NCBI GenBank assembly: GCA_029934815.1
Contig: JAOZLM010000027.1
Coordinates: 1-14,347, forward strand
DNA length: 14,347 nt
Reading direction: 5' to 3'
Origin: Desulfocapsa sp.
Lineage (GTDB): Bacteria > Desulfobacterota > Desulfobulbia > Desulfobulbales > Desulfocapsaceae
Positions 8,425-14,191 of this stretch are shown here, one piece after another. Position 1 is the stretch's first letter. The number at the start of each line of letters is the position of its first letter. A model generated the notes under the pieces. The model was not told the origin of the DNA, made no database searches, and worked only from the letters and a program-made list of their open reading frames with translations. The translations under genes and the position numbers were made by a program.

Positions 8425-8681
8425 TCCCAGATTTCCTTGTCTATCTGGCGTTCGGCGTCAATTTTTGATTGAATATGCTGATATTCCTTTTCAGACCAGT
8501 TACCGAAAAGATGATCAAGGTCATGAAATTCATTGGTATATTGTTTAGTCTTCGTGAGACCTACGTGCTTTTCGAGGACATCAAGAACCAAACGGTTCAC
8601 ACTTTTACTGGAATTTACAGCTTTTTCCTTTAGTAATCTTGCGAGTGATGGATCAACTCCTCGTATGGATAATGAACCCAT
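8421..8681 (-). CDS. vapB: Ribbon-helix-helix antitoxin, FitA/VapB-like
   Basis: An 86-residue antitoxin. The N-terminal ribbon-helix-helix (MGSLSIRGVDPSLARLLKEK, then a second helix to about 40) should bind DNA as a dimer. The acidic C-terminal tail, with HDLDHLFGNW then SEKEYQHI and RQIDKEIWE, is the FitA-type segment that wraps the PIN toxin. An ATG-frame extension to 8753 exists, but the start is set at 8681 for two reasons: a perfect AGGAGG lies 5 nt before it, and the longer reading would run through the promoter and operator. The gene overlaps vapC by 4 nt. Autoregulation with the toxin is expected from the family and supported by the inverted repeat just upstream. Confidence 0.9.
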   Translation of the reverse strand: MGSLSIRGVDPSLARLLKEKAVNSSKSVNRLVLDVLEKHVGLTKTKQYTNEFHDLDHLFGNWSEKEYQHIQSKIDAERQIDKEIWE

Positions 8682-8700
8682 GCTTGCCTCCTGTGCATCT

Positions 8701-8725
8701 TGAAAGTGAGTGTACTGTGCTTTCA
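8701..8725 (-). promoter_or_regulatory. Probable VapBC operator (inverted repeat)
   Basis: TGAAAG at 8701-8706 and CTTTCA at 8720-8725 form an inverted repeat with a 13-nt spacer. It sits right after the putative -10 box and over the expected transcription start, where VapB/FitA-type repressors bind. The arms are short, so the operator role is inferred from position. Confidence 0.5.
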
Positions 8726-8726
8726 C

Positions 8727-8753
8727 ATTATGACTTTCTGCTACCTTTGTCAA
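8727..8753 (-). promoter_or_regulatory. Sigma-70-like promoter of the vapBC pair
   Basis: On the minus strand a perfect TTGACA (8753-8748) is followed after 15 nt by CATAAT (8732-8727), which matches five of six consensus positions. The spacer is shorter than the ideal 17. A TAATGT reading gives 17 nt but a poorer -10. It lies about 45 nt upstream of the vapB start. Confidence 0.6.
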
Positions 8754-8771
8754 ATTGTACTTTGTGTGAAG

Positions 8772-9260
8772 TTAACGTTCCATAAATTCAACCACAGTAA
8801 ATGAGGAAAAAAGCCAGTCACCATCAGTTTTTATAACCACAATATCCAACTCATAGGCATCGGTAAATCGTTCATTTTTTGTTTTACCACGTAAAGAGAG
8901 GGTGGTGGTGAGAAGTGCTTTGTCTTTTTGGGGAAAGTTGACCTGGATATCCTTAAATGCAAAACGGGTATCCGGCAGCATTCTTTTCATCATCAGTATA
9001 TGCTGGCTGATCTCTTTGCGGATAAATTCTCTTTTAATATCAAAAGATTCAATATCAATAGTACAGGGAATAGTGCAGAGTTTTGCAGCTTTACCAACAC
9101 TACTGATTGTTGCGAGACTGGCATCATCCTTTGCAGAGGAACAGAATTCTGCCAGTTGCTGCAGATTGTTGCGAATTTTCTTTTCGTCATTTGGCAGGAG
9201 CCAGAAAAGTAACGCACCGCTAAGGAGCAGGCTGAGAACGACGATGACTTTTCTATTCAT
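8772..9260 (-). CDS. Membrane-anchored protein of unknown function, possible NTF2-like fold
   Basis: 162 residues. An N-terminal hydrophobic segment (about 4-22) acts as signal anchor. There is no lipobox, so the rest should be periplasmic. Cys40, Cys62 and Cys66 follow the anchor. The C-terminal half alternates strands (TLSLRG, YELDIVVIK, GDWLFSSFTVVEF) in a way that resembles NTF2/SnoaL-like domains; that is a pattern impression, not an identification. The ATG at 9260 has GGAGG 9 nt upstream and overlaps the signal peptidase stop by 4 nt (ATGA). It is the last gene of the mobB-tupA-lepB cluster. The overlap suggests a role beside the peptidase, but no function can be stated. Confidence 0.8.
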   Translation of the reverse strand: MNRKVIVVLSLLLSGALLFWLLPNDEKKIRNNLQQLAEFCSSAKDDASLATISSVGKAAKLCTIPCTIDIESFDIKREFIRKEISQHILMMKRMLPDTRFAFKDIQVNFPQKDKALLTTTLSLRGKTKNERFTDAYELDIVVIKTDGDWLFSSFTVVEFMER

Positions 9261-9757
9261 GGAATAACGCCTCCGATGATTCGTTTGCTTTTTACTTGTC
9301 CGAATTTGTGCTGCTCCATTGGGGTTCCCCTGTTATCGCCAATTACATATACATAGCCGGGTTTCACTTCACGCTCTTCCAGTTGCCAGTTTGAGTGATG
9401 AACAACATAAGGCTCCCGGACCAGGTTTTTATTGATATGCAGTTTCCCGTTTATAAAGGAAACAGTGTCTCCCGGCAGGGCAACAATTCGTTTTAAAAGC
9501 ATAACATTTTTTCCGGAGAAACGAACGGTCACAACATCGCCTCTTTTGGGTGGAGAAAAAAGGTACTGTAATCGCCAGCACAGAGCAAAAGAGCCATTTT
9601 TGTAGGTGGGTGTCATACTCAGCCCTTCTATGCGAAGAGGGATGAGGAGGAAACTGAAAACCAGCCAGGTCGTGCAGGCAAGCAGAAGAATACGCAGGAG
9701 AAAACGTTTAGTAAATGAGGGAAAGAAAAACTTTCGCAGGGTATCAGCGGCTGCCAT
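9257..9757 (-). CDS. lepB: Signal peptidase I family protein, short form
   Basis: 166 residues with one membrane segment (about 19-41). The catalytic Ser47 is in GLSMTPT and Lys89 is in MLLKRIVALPGD, the Ser/Lys dyad of type I signal peptidases. A GDNRG block is at 140-144. The conserved box E normally continues with a Ser and a DSR triplet; here it reads TPMEQHKFGQV, so the tail of the box is atypical. The enzyme should cleave signal peptides at the outer face of the inner membrane. Its short length, single anchor and position away from other secretion genes suggest a specialised second LepB rather than the housekeeping copy. It starts 26 nt after tupA with a weak AGG site and overlaps the next gene by 4 nt. 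Confidence 0.88.
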   Translation of the reverse strand: MAAADTLRKFFFPSFTKRFLLRILLLACTTWLVFSFLLIPLRIEGLSMTPTYKNGSFALCWRLQYLFSPPKRGDVVTVRFSGKNVMLLKRIVALPGDTVSFINGKLHINKNLVREPYVVHHSNWQLEEREVKPGYVYVIGDNRGTPMEQHKFGQVKSKRIIGGVIP

Positions 9758-9783
9758 TTAAACCTGCAAACAGTATTTTTTCA

Positions 9784-10599
9784 TCAATAATTGGGAGTGA
9801 AGAGGGCATTGCCATGGCTGTCTTTAAACTCTCCGATAGCTTGTTGCCCTTCTTTGGAAGTAAGCCAGATGACAAAATTCATGGCCAGCCGATAGTCTAT
9901 CCCTTTATGGTTGGTGGAGTTGACAATCATTACACCATATTGGTTGAAGAGGATGGGGTCGCCTTCAAAAAGAATATCAAGATTAAGTGTTTGCTGATCT
10001 TCCATGGCCAGCCAGGTTGCACGGTCTGTTATTGTGTAGGCCTGCTTGTCAGATGCTGTACGAATGCATTTTGCCTGTTCTTCGCCGGTGGAAAGATACC
10101 ATTTATTACTGCGTGAAGGCATTTTCCCGCTGCTGGCCCAGATTCGGTTTTCCCGCATATTGGTTCCGGAATTATCCCCGCGCGAGGCAAAAGTCGATTT
10201 GCTGATGCGAATTTTTTTAAAGGCTTCTGAGGCATTAGCTGTATTTTTTATTCCGGCCGGATCATCCTTGGGGCCAAGGATCACAAAATCATTGTACATT
10301 ACATTTTTACGGTCAAGAAAAAATCCTTCTTCCACCAGTTGTTTTTCAAGGTCTTCCGCATGGACAAAAACCGCGTCTACTTTGCCATTTTTCCCCAGTT
10401 CCAGCGCTTCTCCAGTTCCGACGGCAGTAATCTTCACCTCGATACCACTGCTTTTTGTGAAGAGCGGCAGCAGATAATCAAGCAGCCCGGAATCTTGAGT
10501 GGAGGTCGTTGAAGCTACTCGAATAGATTCGCTGGCAAAGGCAGCAGCAGGCAGAAGAAGTGTAGAAATAAGAAAGAGTGGAATAAGTAGTTTTCGCAT
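9784..10599 (-). CDS. tupA: Tungstate-type ABC transporter substrate-binding protein (TupA family)
   Basis: 271 residues with a clear signal peptide (residues 1-22, cleavage after AFA). The mature protein begins with the family motif ASTTSTQDSGLLD (29-41). Further TupA landmarks are SRGDNSGT (139-146), WYLSTGE (167-173) and AYTITDRATWLA (187-198). TupA proteins bind periplasmic tungstate, and some bind molybdate, with very high affinity. The loop after WYLSTG reads EEQAKCI, where relatives as I recall them carry a Gly/Met-rich GMG-type segment, so specificity could differ. The gene starts 6 nt after mobB with no visible ribosome-binding site, hence coupled translation. No tupB permease or tupC ATPase is in the window. 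Confidence 0.88.
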   Translation of the reverse strand: MRKLLIPLFLISTLLLPAAAFASESIRVASTTSTQDSGLLDYLLPLFTKSSGIEVKITAVGTGEALELGKNGKVDAVFVHAEDLEKQLVEEGFFLDRKNVMYNDFVILGPKDDPAGIKNTANASEAFKKIRISKSTFASRGDNSGTNMRENRIWASSGKMPSRSNKWYLSTGEEQAKCIRTASDKQAYTITDRATWLAMEDQQTLNLDILFEGDPILFNQYGVMIVNSTNHKGIDYRLAMNFVIWLTSKEGQQAIGEFKDSHGNALFTPNY

Positions 10600-10605
10600 A
10601 AGGTT

Positions 10606-11271
10606 TTATTTTTTGGGAAGGTTAATACGGATATCCAGTGTTCTGGTTTCGCTGTCTGTACTGCGAAGTTTCAGTGAGTTTATAAATCCTTCAATGGATC
10701 CGGCGAGAGCGTCCTGCACAAAACCTTTCATCACCACTCGCTCACCATTAATCATAAGCGTTGTACGATCAGTAGGTTTGGCACTGTTTTGCAGGAATCG
10801 CTTTTCGATAAATGAGGCAATTTCAGCTGCTTCATTCAGGCGGAAGATATAGTCTCCGCTGATCTGTTTGTCGCTTGCCACCGCAATAACACCGGTAACC
10901 TGATCACGTAAGAGCTGGTCACTGTTACGAAACACCTCAATCTTGGCTACACGCCGTGCCCGTTTGAATCCTTCACCAATAACGATATCGACGTGGGGGA
11001 AATAACGATAGGCGAGGCTTGTGATGGATTCTCCAGAATTATCACTCAACATCACCATCTGATCAGGTGCTACAAACAGTACTGCATCAGCTCCGGCCTG
11101 ACGGTGAGTGTGGGTGTCAGTGCCGGGAGTATCAAAGGCAATCCCGGTTTCTTTGGTGGATTTTATTACCGCCACCGAATATCCGGATTCCTTTAAGTGG
11201 GTGACCACTTTTGAGGCAAGGGTTGTTTTGCCGCAATCGTGCCAGCCGATGAATGTTACGATAGGTACCAT
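10606..11271 (-). CDS. mobB: MobB GTP-binding protein with C-terminal extension
   Basis: 221 residues. The N-terminus holds the P-loop GWHDCGKT (9-16), as in MobB, which helps attach GMP to molybdopterin to form the guanine dinucleotide cofactor of Mo/W enzymes such as formate dehydrogenase. The DTHTHRQAGADAVLFVAP block and the DIVIGEGFKRA block are also typical. Ordinary MobB is near 165-175 residues; the extra 50-60 residues (VMKGFVQDALAGSIEGFINSL region) match an extension I associate with deltaproteobacterial MobB. The start at 11271 fits the family N-terminus, although AGGT lies nearly against the ATG. A TATAGT box at 11287-11282 could be a -10 element giving a very short leader. First gene of the mobB-tupA-lepB unit. 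Confidence 0.92.
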   Translation of the reverse strand: MVPIVTFIGWHDCGKTTLASKVVTHLKESGYSVAVIKSTKETGIAFDTPGTDTHTHRQAGADAVLFVAPDQMVMLSDNSGESITSLAYRYFPHVDIVIGEGFKRARRVAKIEVFRNSDQLLRDQVTGVIAVASDKQISGDYIFRLNEAAEIASFIEKRFLQNSAKPTDRTTLMINGERVVMKGFVQDALAGSIEGFINSLKLRSTDSETRTLDIRINLPKK

Positions 11272-11581
11272 ACCTACTAATACTATAACGGATTTATAAA
11301 AAAATCTTCATCTTCTTTGTTGCTGCAATAAATTACTTTTACGCATCTCGAATATATAGTTTTTCGAACGCTATGTTTATCTGCGGATCTATCGTGAAAA
11401 GATTTTTGAACGTCCCTCCTTGTTGTGAATGCCGCTGTTGATATCCTGTTCTGGTGAGGATCCAAGGTTTGTTTTTGATGTTGCTGTTCTTGGGGAAGTA
11501 TTATAGGGTAATTTTATGGATAGGAGAGTGGCCTGTCGTTGTTACTATCAATAAATAGAAGAGGTCTAACGCAAAATAAAC
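11272..11581. other. Divergent intergenic region, mobB versus DUF4160 module
   Basis: About 310 AT-rich bases between divergent units. On the minus side only a TATAGT box close to mobB stands out. On the plus side there is a plausible promoter at 11475-11504. A 60-codon minus-strand reading frame (11283-11465) has no recognisable motif and was not accepted as a gene. No repeat, RNA gene or attachment site is evident. Confidence 0.45.
11475..11504 (+). promoter_or_regulatory. Candidate promoter for the DUF4160-DUF2442-RHH-RelE module
   Basis: TTGATG (11475-11480, four of six matches to the -35 consensus) is followed after 18 nt by TATTAT (11499-11504, five of six matches to the -10 consensus). 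Transcription would start near 11511, about 70 nt before the DUF4160 reading frame. Sequence match only. Confidence 0.4.
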
Positions 11582-11824
11582 ATACCTACAATATTACGCC
11601 TTGGCTCCTATCGTTTCTATTTTTACAGTCATGAACCAAATGAGCCGCCACATATCCATGTTGACCGTGATAACCTTTCGGTAAAGTTTTGGCTTGAGCC
11701 GATTCAGCTGGCCAGGAATATAGGATTCTCCGCAAGGGATCTCAGAAAAATTGAACGAATGATTGTTGATCATCATGGAGAATTAAAGGAGAAATGGGAT
11801 GGGTATTTTAACATTGGCCGCTGA
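11582..11824 (+). pseudogene. DUF4160 family gene without a standard start codon (ATA in place of ATG)
   Basis: This frame encodes a clear DUF4160 protein of 80 codons: (I)PTILRLGSYRFYFYSHEP, then EPPHIHVDRD, VKFWLEP, LARNIGFSARDLRKIE and KWDGYF, ending at TGA 11822-11824. Family members begin MPTILR, and here the initiator position is ATA (11582-11584). An in-frame TAA lies four codons upstream of it (11567-11569), with no ATG, GTG or TTG in between. The only downstream ATG is at residue 60. So the gene is either start-codon-dead or uses a rare AUA start. AGAGG at 11560-11564 is about 17 nt from the ATA, too far for normal initiation. The rest of the frame is undamaged. It overlaps the DUF2442 gene by 26 nt, and the two families are commonly neighbours. 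DUF4160 has no proven biochemical function known to me. Confidence 0.8.
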
Positions 11825-12074
11825 TGAACGCGTAAAGAATGTGAACTTTACAGAAGACAGCATAAGTGTTGATCTCATGGACGGTAGGACAATCATTGCT
11901 CCCCTGATCTGGTACCCTAGATTGTATCATGCTACGAGTGAACAACTGGCTGACTGGCAAATCAGTGGTGGTGGATATGGAATCCACTGGCCTGAGATAG
12001 ACGAAGATCTGAGCACTGAAGGGTTATTGCGTGGGGCACCGGCACCAAGTCAACAGCAGCTTGAAGTTGCCTGA
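11799..12074 (+). CDS. DUF2442 domain protein
   Basis: A 91-residue protein with the full DUF2442 signature: strand-rich N-terminus (VKNVNFTEDSISVDLMDGR), IWYPRLYHAT, then GGGYGIHWPEIDEDLSTEGL and LLRG. The ATG at 11799 has AAAGGAG 7 nt upstream, a strong site. The start lies inside the DUF4160 frame, so the pair is built for coupled expression. DUF4160-DUF2442 neighbours recur in many genomes and have been suspected to be a toxin-antitoxin-like pair. I know of no settled function for either. The gene is intact. Its stop overlaps an in-frame CTG that may start the next gene. Confidence 0.9.
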   Translation: MGILTLAADERVKNVNFTEDSISVDLMDGRTIIAPLIWYPRLYHATSEQLADWQISGGGYGIHWPEIDEDLSTEGLLRGAPAPSQQQLEVA

Positions 12075-12088
12075 AAGAACGTGTCGAA

Positions 12089-12316
12089 ATGTCTGAATCA
12101 CAACACCAATCTGTCAAAGCAAAAGCTCTGCTTCGAGGGATTTCTATGCGTGATTACGTGTTAGAAAAACTGAATGAAGGTTCTCTCAACAATGACTACG
12201 ATATGGAAGATGTAACGAGTTCAATCGTTGAAGCCTTGAGAGAGGTTGGAAATTACAAAGACGGTAAGCAAAAACTCCATTCTGCCCGAGACGTTCTTTC
12301 TAGTCTTAACGATTAA
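12089..12316 (+). CDS. Ribbon-helix-helix type antitoxin partner of the RelE-like gene
   Basis: 75 residues from the ATG at 12089. QHQSVKAKALLRGISMRDYVLEKL looks like the two helices of a CopG/RHH DNA-binding fold. The C-terminal part (SIVEALREVGNYKDGKQK then SARDVLSSL) resembles the toxin-wrapping tail of RelE/HigB-family antitoxins. The ATG has only a weak ribosome-binding site. The open frame extends six codons upstream to CTG at 12071 (LKERVE), which would supply the missing N-terminal beta strand and would overlap the DUF2442 stop as CTGA, so the real start may be 12071. It lies 5 nt before the toxin gene. Antitoxin identity rests on fold pattern and position, not on a recognised named family. 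Confidence 0.72.
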   Translation: MSESQHQSVKAKALLRGISMRDYVLEKLNEGSLNNDYDMEDVTSSIVEALREVGNYKDGKQKLHSARDVLSSLND

Positions 12317-12321
12317 TCTCG

Positions 12322-12650
12322 ATGTATAACGTCAAAGTTACGGATATTTTTAAGAAAAATATCAAAAAACTCTCAAAAAATACCGCAGTATTAAAAAAGA
12401 CTTTTTACCTCTATTGAAAGACCTCGAAGCAGGTCAATTTACAGGGAATCCAATTTCTGGGTTTGATAGCGAAATATATAAGGTTCGTGTCCCCTCTTCC
12501 GATCAACAAAAAGGAAAAAGTGGGGGTTTTAGGCTTATTTATTATGTGGTCATAGATGATAAAGAAATCGTCTTATTAACGATGTATGCCAAGGCAAAGC
12601 GAAGCAATATCAGAAAGAATGAAATTCAAGGAATTCTAGACCAACTATAA
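12322..12650 (+). pseudogene. RelE/HigB-like toxin gene, frameshifted in an A6 tract
   Basis: Two frames together spell one RelE-fold toxin. The ATG at 12322 begins MYNVKVTDIFKKNIKKLS and meets TGA at 12415-12417. From 12381 the -1 frame continues YRSIKKDFLPLLKDLEAGQF and on to SGGFRLIYYVV and LLTMYAKAKR, ending at 12650. One added A in the A6 run at 12375-12380 joins them as LSKKYRSIKKD, giving 109 residues, a normal length for the family. The RelE-type basic core (KVRVP, GKSGGFR) is intact. The run also forms a shift heptamer, A AAA AAT, in the zero frame. Possible readings are a decayed toxin, programmed -1 frameshifting or slippage, or a sequencing error in a homopolymer. The intact product would be an mRNA interferase. 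The gene starts 5 nt after the antitoxin stop. Confidence 0.85.
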
Positions 12651-12684
12651 AAAAGGCAGAGTCATATCAAATGACTCTGCCTTT
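12649..12684. terminator. Bidirectional intrinsic terminator between convergent units
   Basis: A perfect 14-bp stem (12652-12665 with 12671-12684) closes the loop ATCAA. On the minus strand it is followed by six U residues (the A run at 12654-12649), a textbook terminator for the formate dehydrogenase unit. On the plus strand only UUU follows, so termination of the toxin-antitoxin module there may be weaker. It starts at the RelE-like stop codon. Confidence 0.85.
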
Positions 12685-12712
12685 CATGCTAACATCTGCA
12701 ATTATTTGAGCG

Positions 12713-13465
12713 TCAGCCCTTATATCTGCTATGCAGAATTGCAACTTCCTCTTTCGGTTTATAGCCGGTGGCCATACTTCTAAGGGATCCGGCAATGGCA
12801 AAGATTGACATATACAGATGTGTCAGAAACATAGCCACAAGTGCTGCGGCCAAAAAATTATGTATAATTGCCATGAGCCGTATTGTATCTACTGATCCCT
12901 GGAGAGCCCAGAGCGTATAACCACTATAGGCCAGTGTAAAACCACCAAGGGTTGCCAGCCAGAACCACATTTTTTGTCCGGCGTTGAACTTGCCGGCCGG
13001 CACCGGCATCTTCTCCTTGCTGAGATACCCACCCACGATAAAAAGCCACTTGATATCATAGAATACGGGCAGCATATCCTTCACCCATATCAAAAACATG
13101 GGTACAGCTGACAGGGTAAACAGGATGCCGGATGCAATATGTACACTCCGACCTCCCATAACCAGCGTCCCACCGCCCAATGATTTTGCAAAAATTACCA
13201 TCAGGCCGGTGAGTACCAGAAAAGAAAAAGAAGCGGCAGCAATCCCGTGTATTATCCTTGAGAGCAGACTGAAAAAGTACACCTGCGGTCCGTCATGCGC
13301 AAAGCGTTTGGGACCAATGACCATGTAGTGTAGTAAAAAAATACACGGAATAATGGTCATTATCAGGAGAAATACACGTCCAAAGAGCACCTCTTGCAAC
13401 TGTGTAAAGAGCTGGCCGTATTGGACGTATTCTCCTGTGAATGCGGTATTAAATTTCTGCCACAT
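12713..13465 (-). CDS. fdnI: Formate dehydrogenase cytochrome b subunit (gamma)
   Basis: A 250-residue integral membrane protein with an N-terminal membrane helix at about 30-50 and further helices near 70-95, 108-128, 168-190 and 198-226. Candidate heme b ligands are His73 (RIIHGIAAASF), His109 (GRSVHIASG), His202 and His216 (IIHNFLAAA and FLTHLYMSI). The last pair has the 14-residue spacing of FdnI His155 and His169. By family knowledge it takes electrons from the beta subunit to the quinone pool and anchors the complex in the membrane. It lies 3 nt after the beta subunit stop, with AGGA 8 nt before the ATG, so the two are co-transcribed. The FdnI/FdoI-like family is clear. Which respiratory partner it serves is not. 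Confidence 0.88.
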   Translation of the reverse strand: MWQKFNTAFTGEYVQYGQLFTQLQEVLFGRVFLLIMTIIPCIFLLHYMVIGPKRFAHDGPQVYFFSLLSRIIHGIAAASFSFLVLTGLMVIFAKSLGGGTLVMGGRSVHIASGILFTLSAVPMFLIWVKDMLPVFYDIKWLFIVGGYLSKEKMPVPAGKFNAGQKMWFWLATLGGFTLAYSGYTLWALQGSVDTIRLMAIIHNFLAAALVAMFLTHLYMSIFAIAGSLRSMATGYKPKEEVAILHSRYKG

Positions 13466-13468
13466 GGT

Positions 13469-14056
13469 TTAGTCCTGGTCTTTGTATGCCTTTTTTCCCC
13501 AGGCATTTGAACCTGAGCCACGTTTAAAAACACGTTCACGGTAGACATCTGAAACTTCGGAACTGTCTCCCGCCAGCAGTGCTTTCGTTGCACACATGCC
13601 AGCGCAAAGAGGTACCTTACCTTCTGCGATACGGTTTTGGCCGTAGAGTTTGATCTCTTTAGCGCTGAAGTTTTCTTCAGGTCCACCGGCACAGAAAGTA
13701 CACTTATCCATGGCACCACGTGCGCCAAAAACCTGACCGCTTGGAAACTGCGGTGCACCGAATGGACATGCCATAAAGCAGTAGCCACAGCCAATGCAGG
13801 CTTCTTTGTCGTGCAGTACAATTCCATCTTCACGCTGGTAGATACAATCAACTGGGCAGACAGCAATACAAGGTGCGTCTGAACAGTGCATGCAGGAAAT
13901 GGAGAGCGATTTTTCGCCGGGTCTTCCCTGATCGATGGTGATCACACGCCGTCGATTAATGCCGACAGGAATGTGGTTTCCTTCCTTACAGGCCACCACG
14001 CATCCTTTACAATCGATACAGCGTTCAACGTCACATAAAAATTTCATGCGTCCCAT
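13469..14056 (-). CDS. fdhB: Formate dehydrogenase iron-sulfur subunit (beta), four [4Fe-4S] clusters
   Basis: A 195-residue ferredoxin-type subunit. Four Cys groups are visible: C13-C16-C19-C23; C55-C58-C63-C67; C87-C90-C93-C97; and C119-C122 with C151-C155. They are enough for four [4Fe-4S] clusters wired from the catalytic subunit to the cytochrome b. The pattern matches FDH3-type beta subunits. There is no C-terminal membrane helix, unlike E. coli FdnH, so it should rely on the gamma subunit for membrane contact. The ATG at 14056 has AAGGAG 9 nt upstream; a second ATG three codons in is less well placed. It is the first clearly readable gene of the two-gene unit. The molybdenum/tungsten catalytic alpha subunit is not encoded in the visible part. 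Confidence 0.9.
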   Translation of the reverse strand: MGRMKFLCDVERCIDCKGCVVACKEGNHIPVGINRRRVITIDQGRPGEKSLSISCMHCSDAPCIAVCPVDCIYQREDGIVLHDKEACIGCGYCFMACPFGAPQFPSGQVFGARGAMDKCTFCAGGPEENFSAKEIKLYGQNRIAEGKVPLCAGMCATKALLAGDSSEVSDVYRERVFKRGSGSNAWGKKAYKDQD

Positions 14057-14115
14057 ATTCTATTTCTCCTTAGTCGTATTTCTCACGAGTTGAAACGGCT
14101 GTATATGCGAGGAAC

Positions 14116-14152
14116 AAGTCAACAGGCTATAGTAATCTATGCCTGTTGACTT
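14116..14152. other. Long hairpin in the leader of the formate dehydrogenase beta gene
   Basis: AAGTCAACAGGC (14116-14127) pairs perfectly with GCCTGTTGACTT (14141-14152). Inside it ATAG/CTAT adds four more pairs around a TAAT loop, with one bulged T. No U tract follows on either strand, so it is not a standard intrinsic terminator. It sits about 60 nt upstream of fdhB. Candidate roles are an mRNA processing or stabilising hairpin, an attenuator, or a palindromic operator. Confidence 0.6.
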
Positions 14153-14191
14153 AGAGACGTGGCAGATGCAGTTGTTTCGACTCGCCTTTGG

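Noticed and set aside
10046..10477. 143-codon plus-strand open frame over tupA
   Set aside because: It lies wholly antisense to tupA, whose signal peptide and family motifs are certain. The product has no recognisable motif.
11283..11465. 60-codon minus-strand frame upstream of mobB
   Set aside because: No ribosome-binding site, no family motif, biased composition (His, Arg, Ser), and it would leave no room for a mobB promoter.
11594..11776. 60-codon minus-strand frame
   Set aside because: It is the complement of the DUF4160 coding frame, which has clear family motifs.
12414..12650. Separate 78-codon gene starting at TTG 12414
   Set aside because: Its product is the C-terminal part of the RelE-like toxin. 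The missing N-terminus is encoded just upstream in the other frame, so it is one frameshifted gene.
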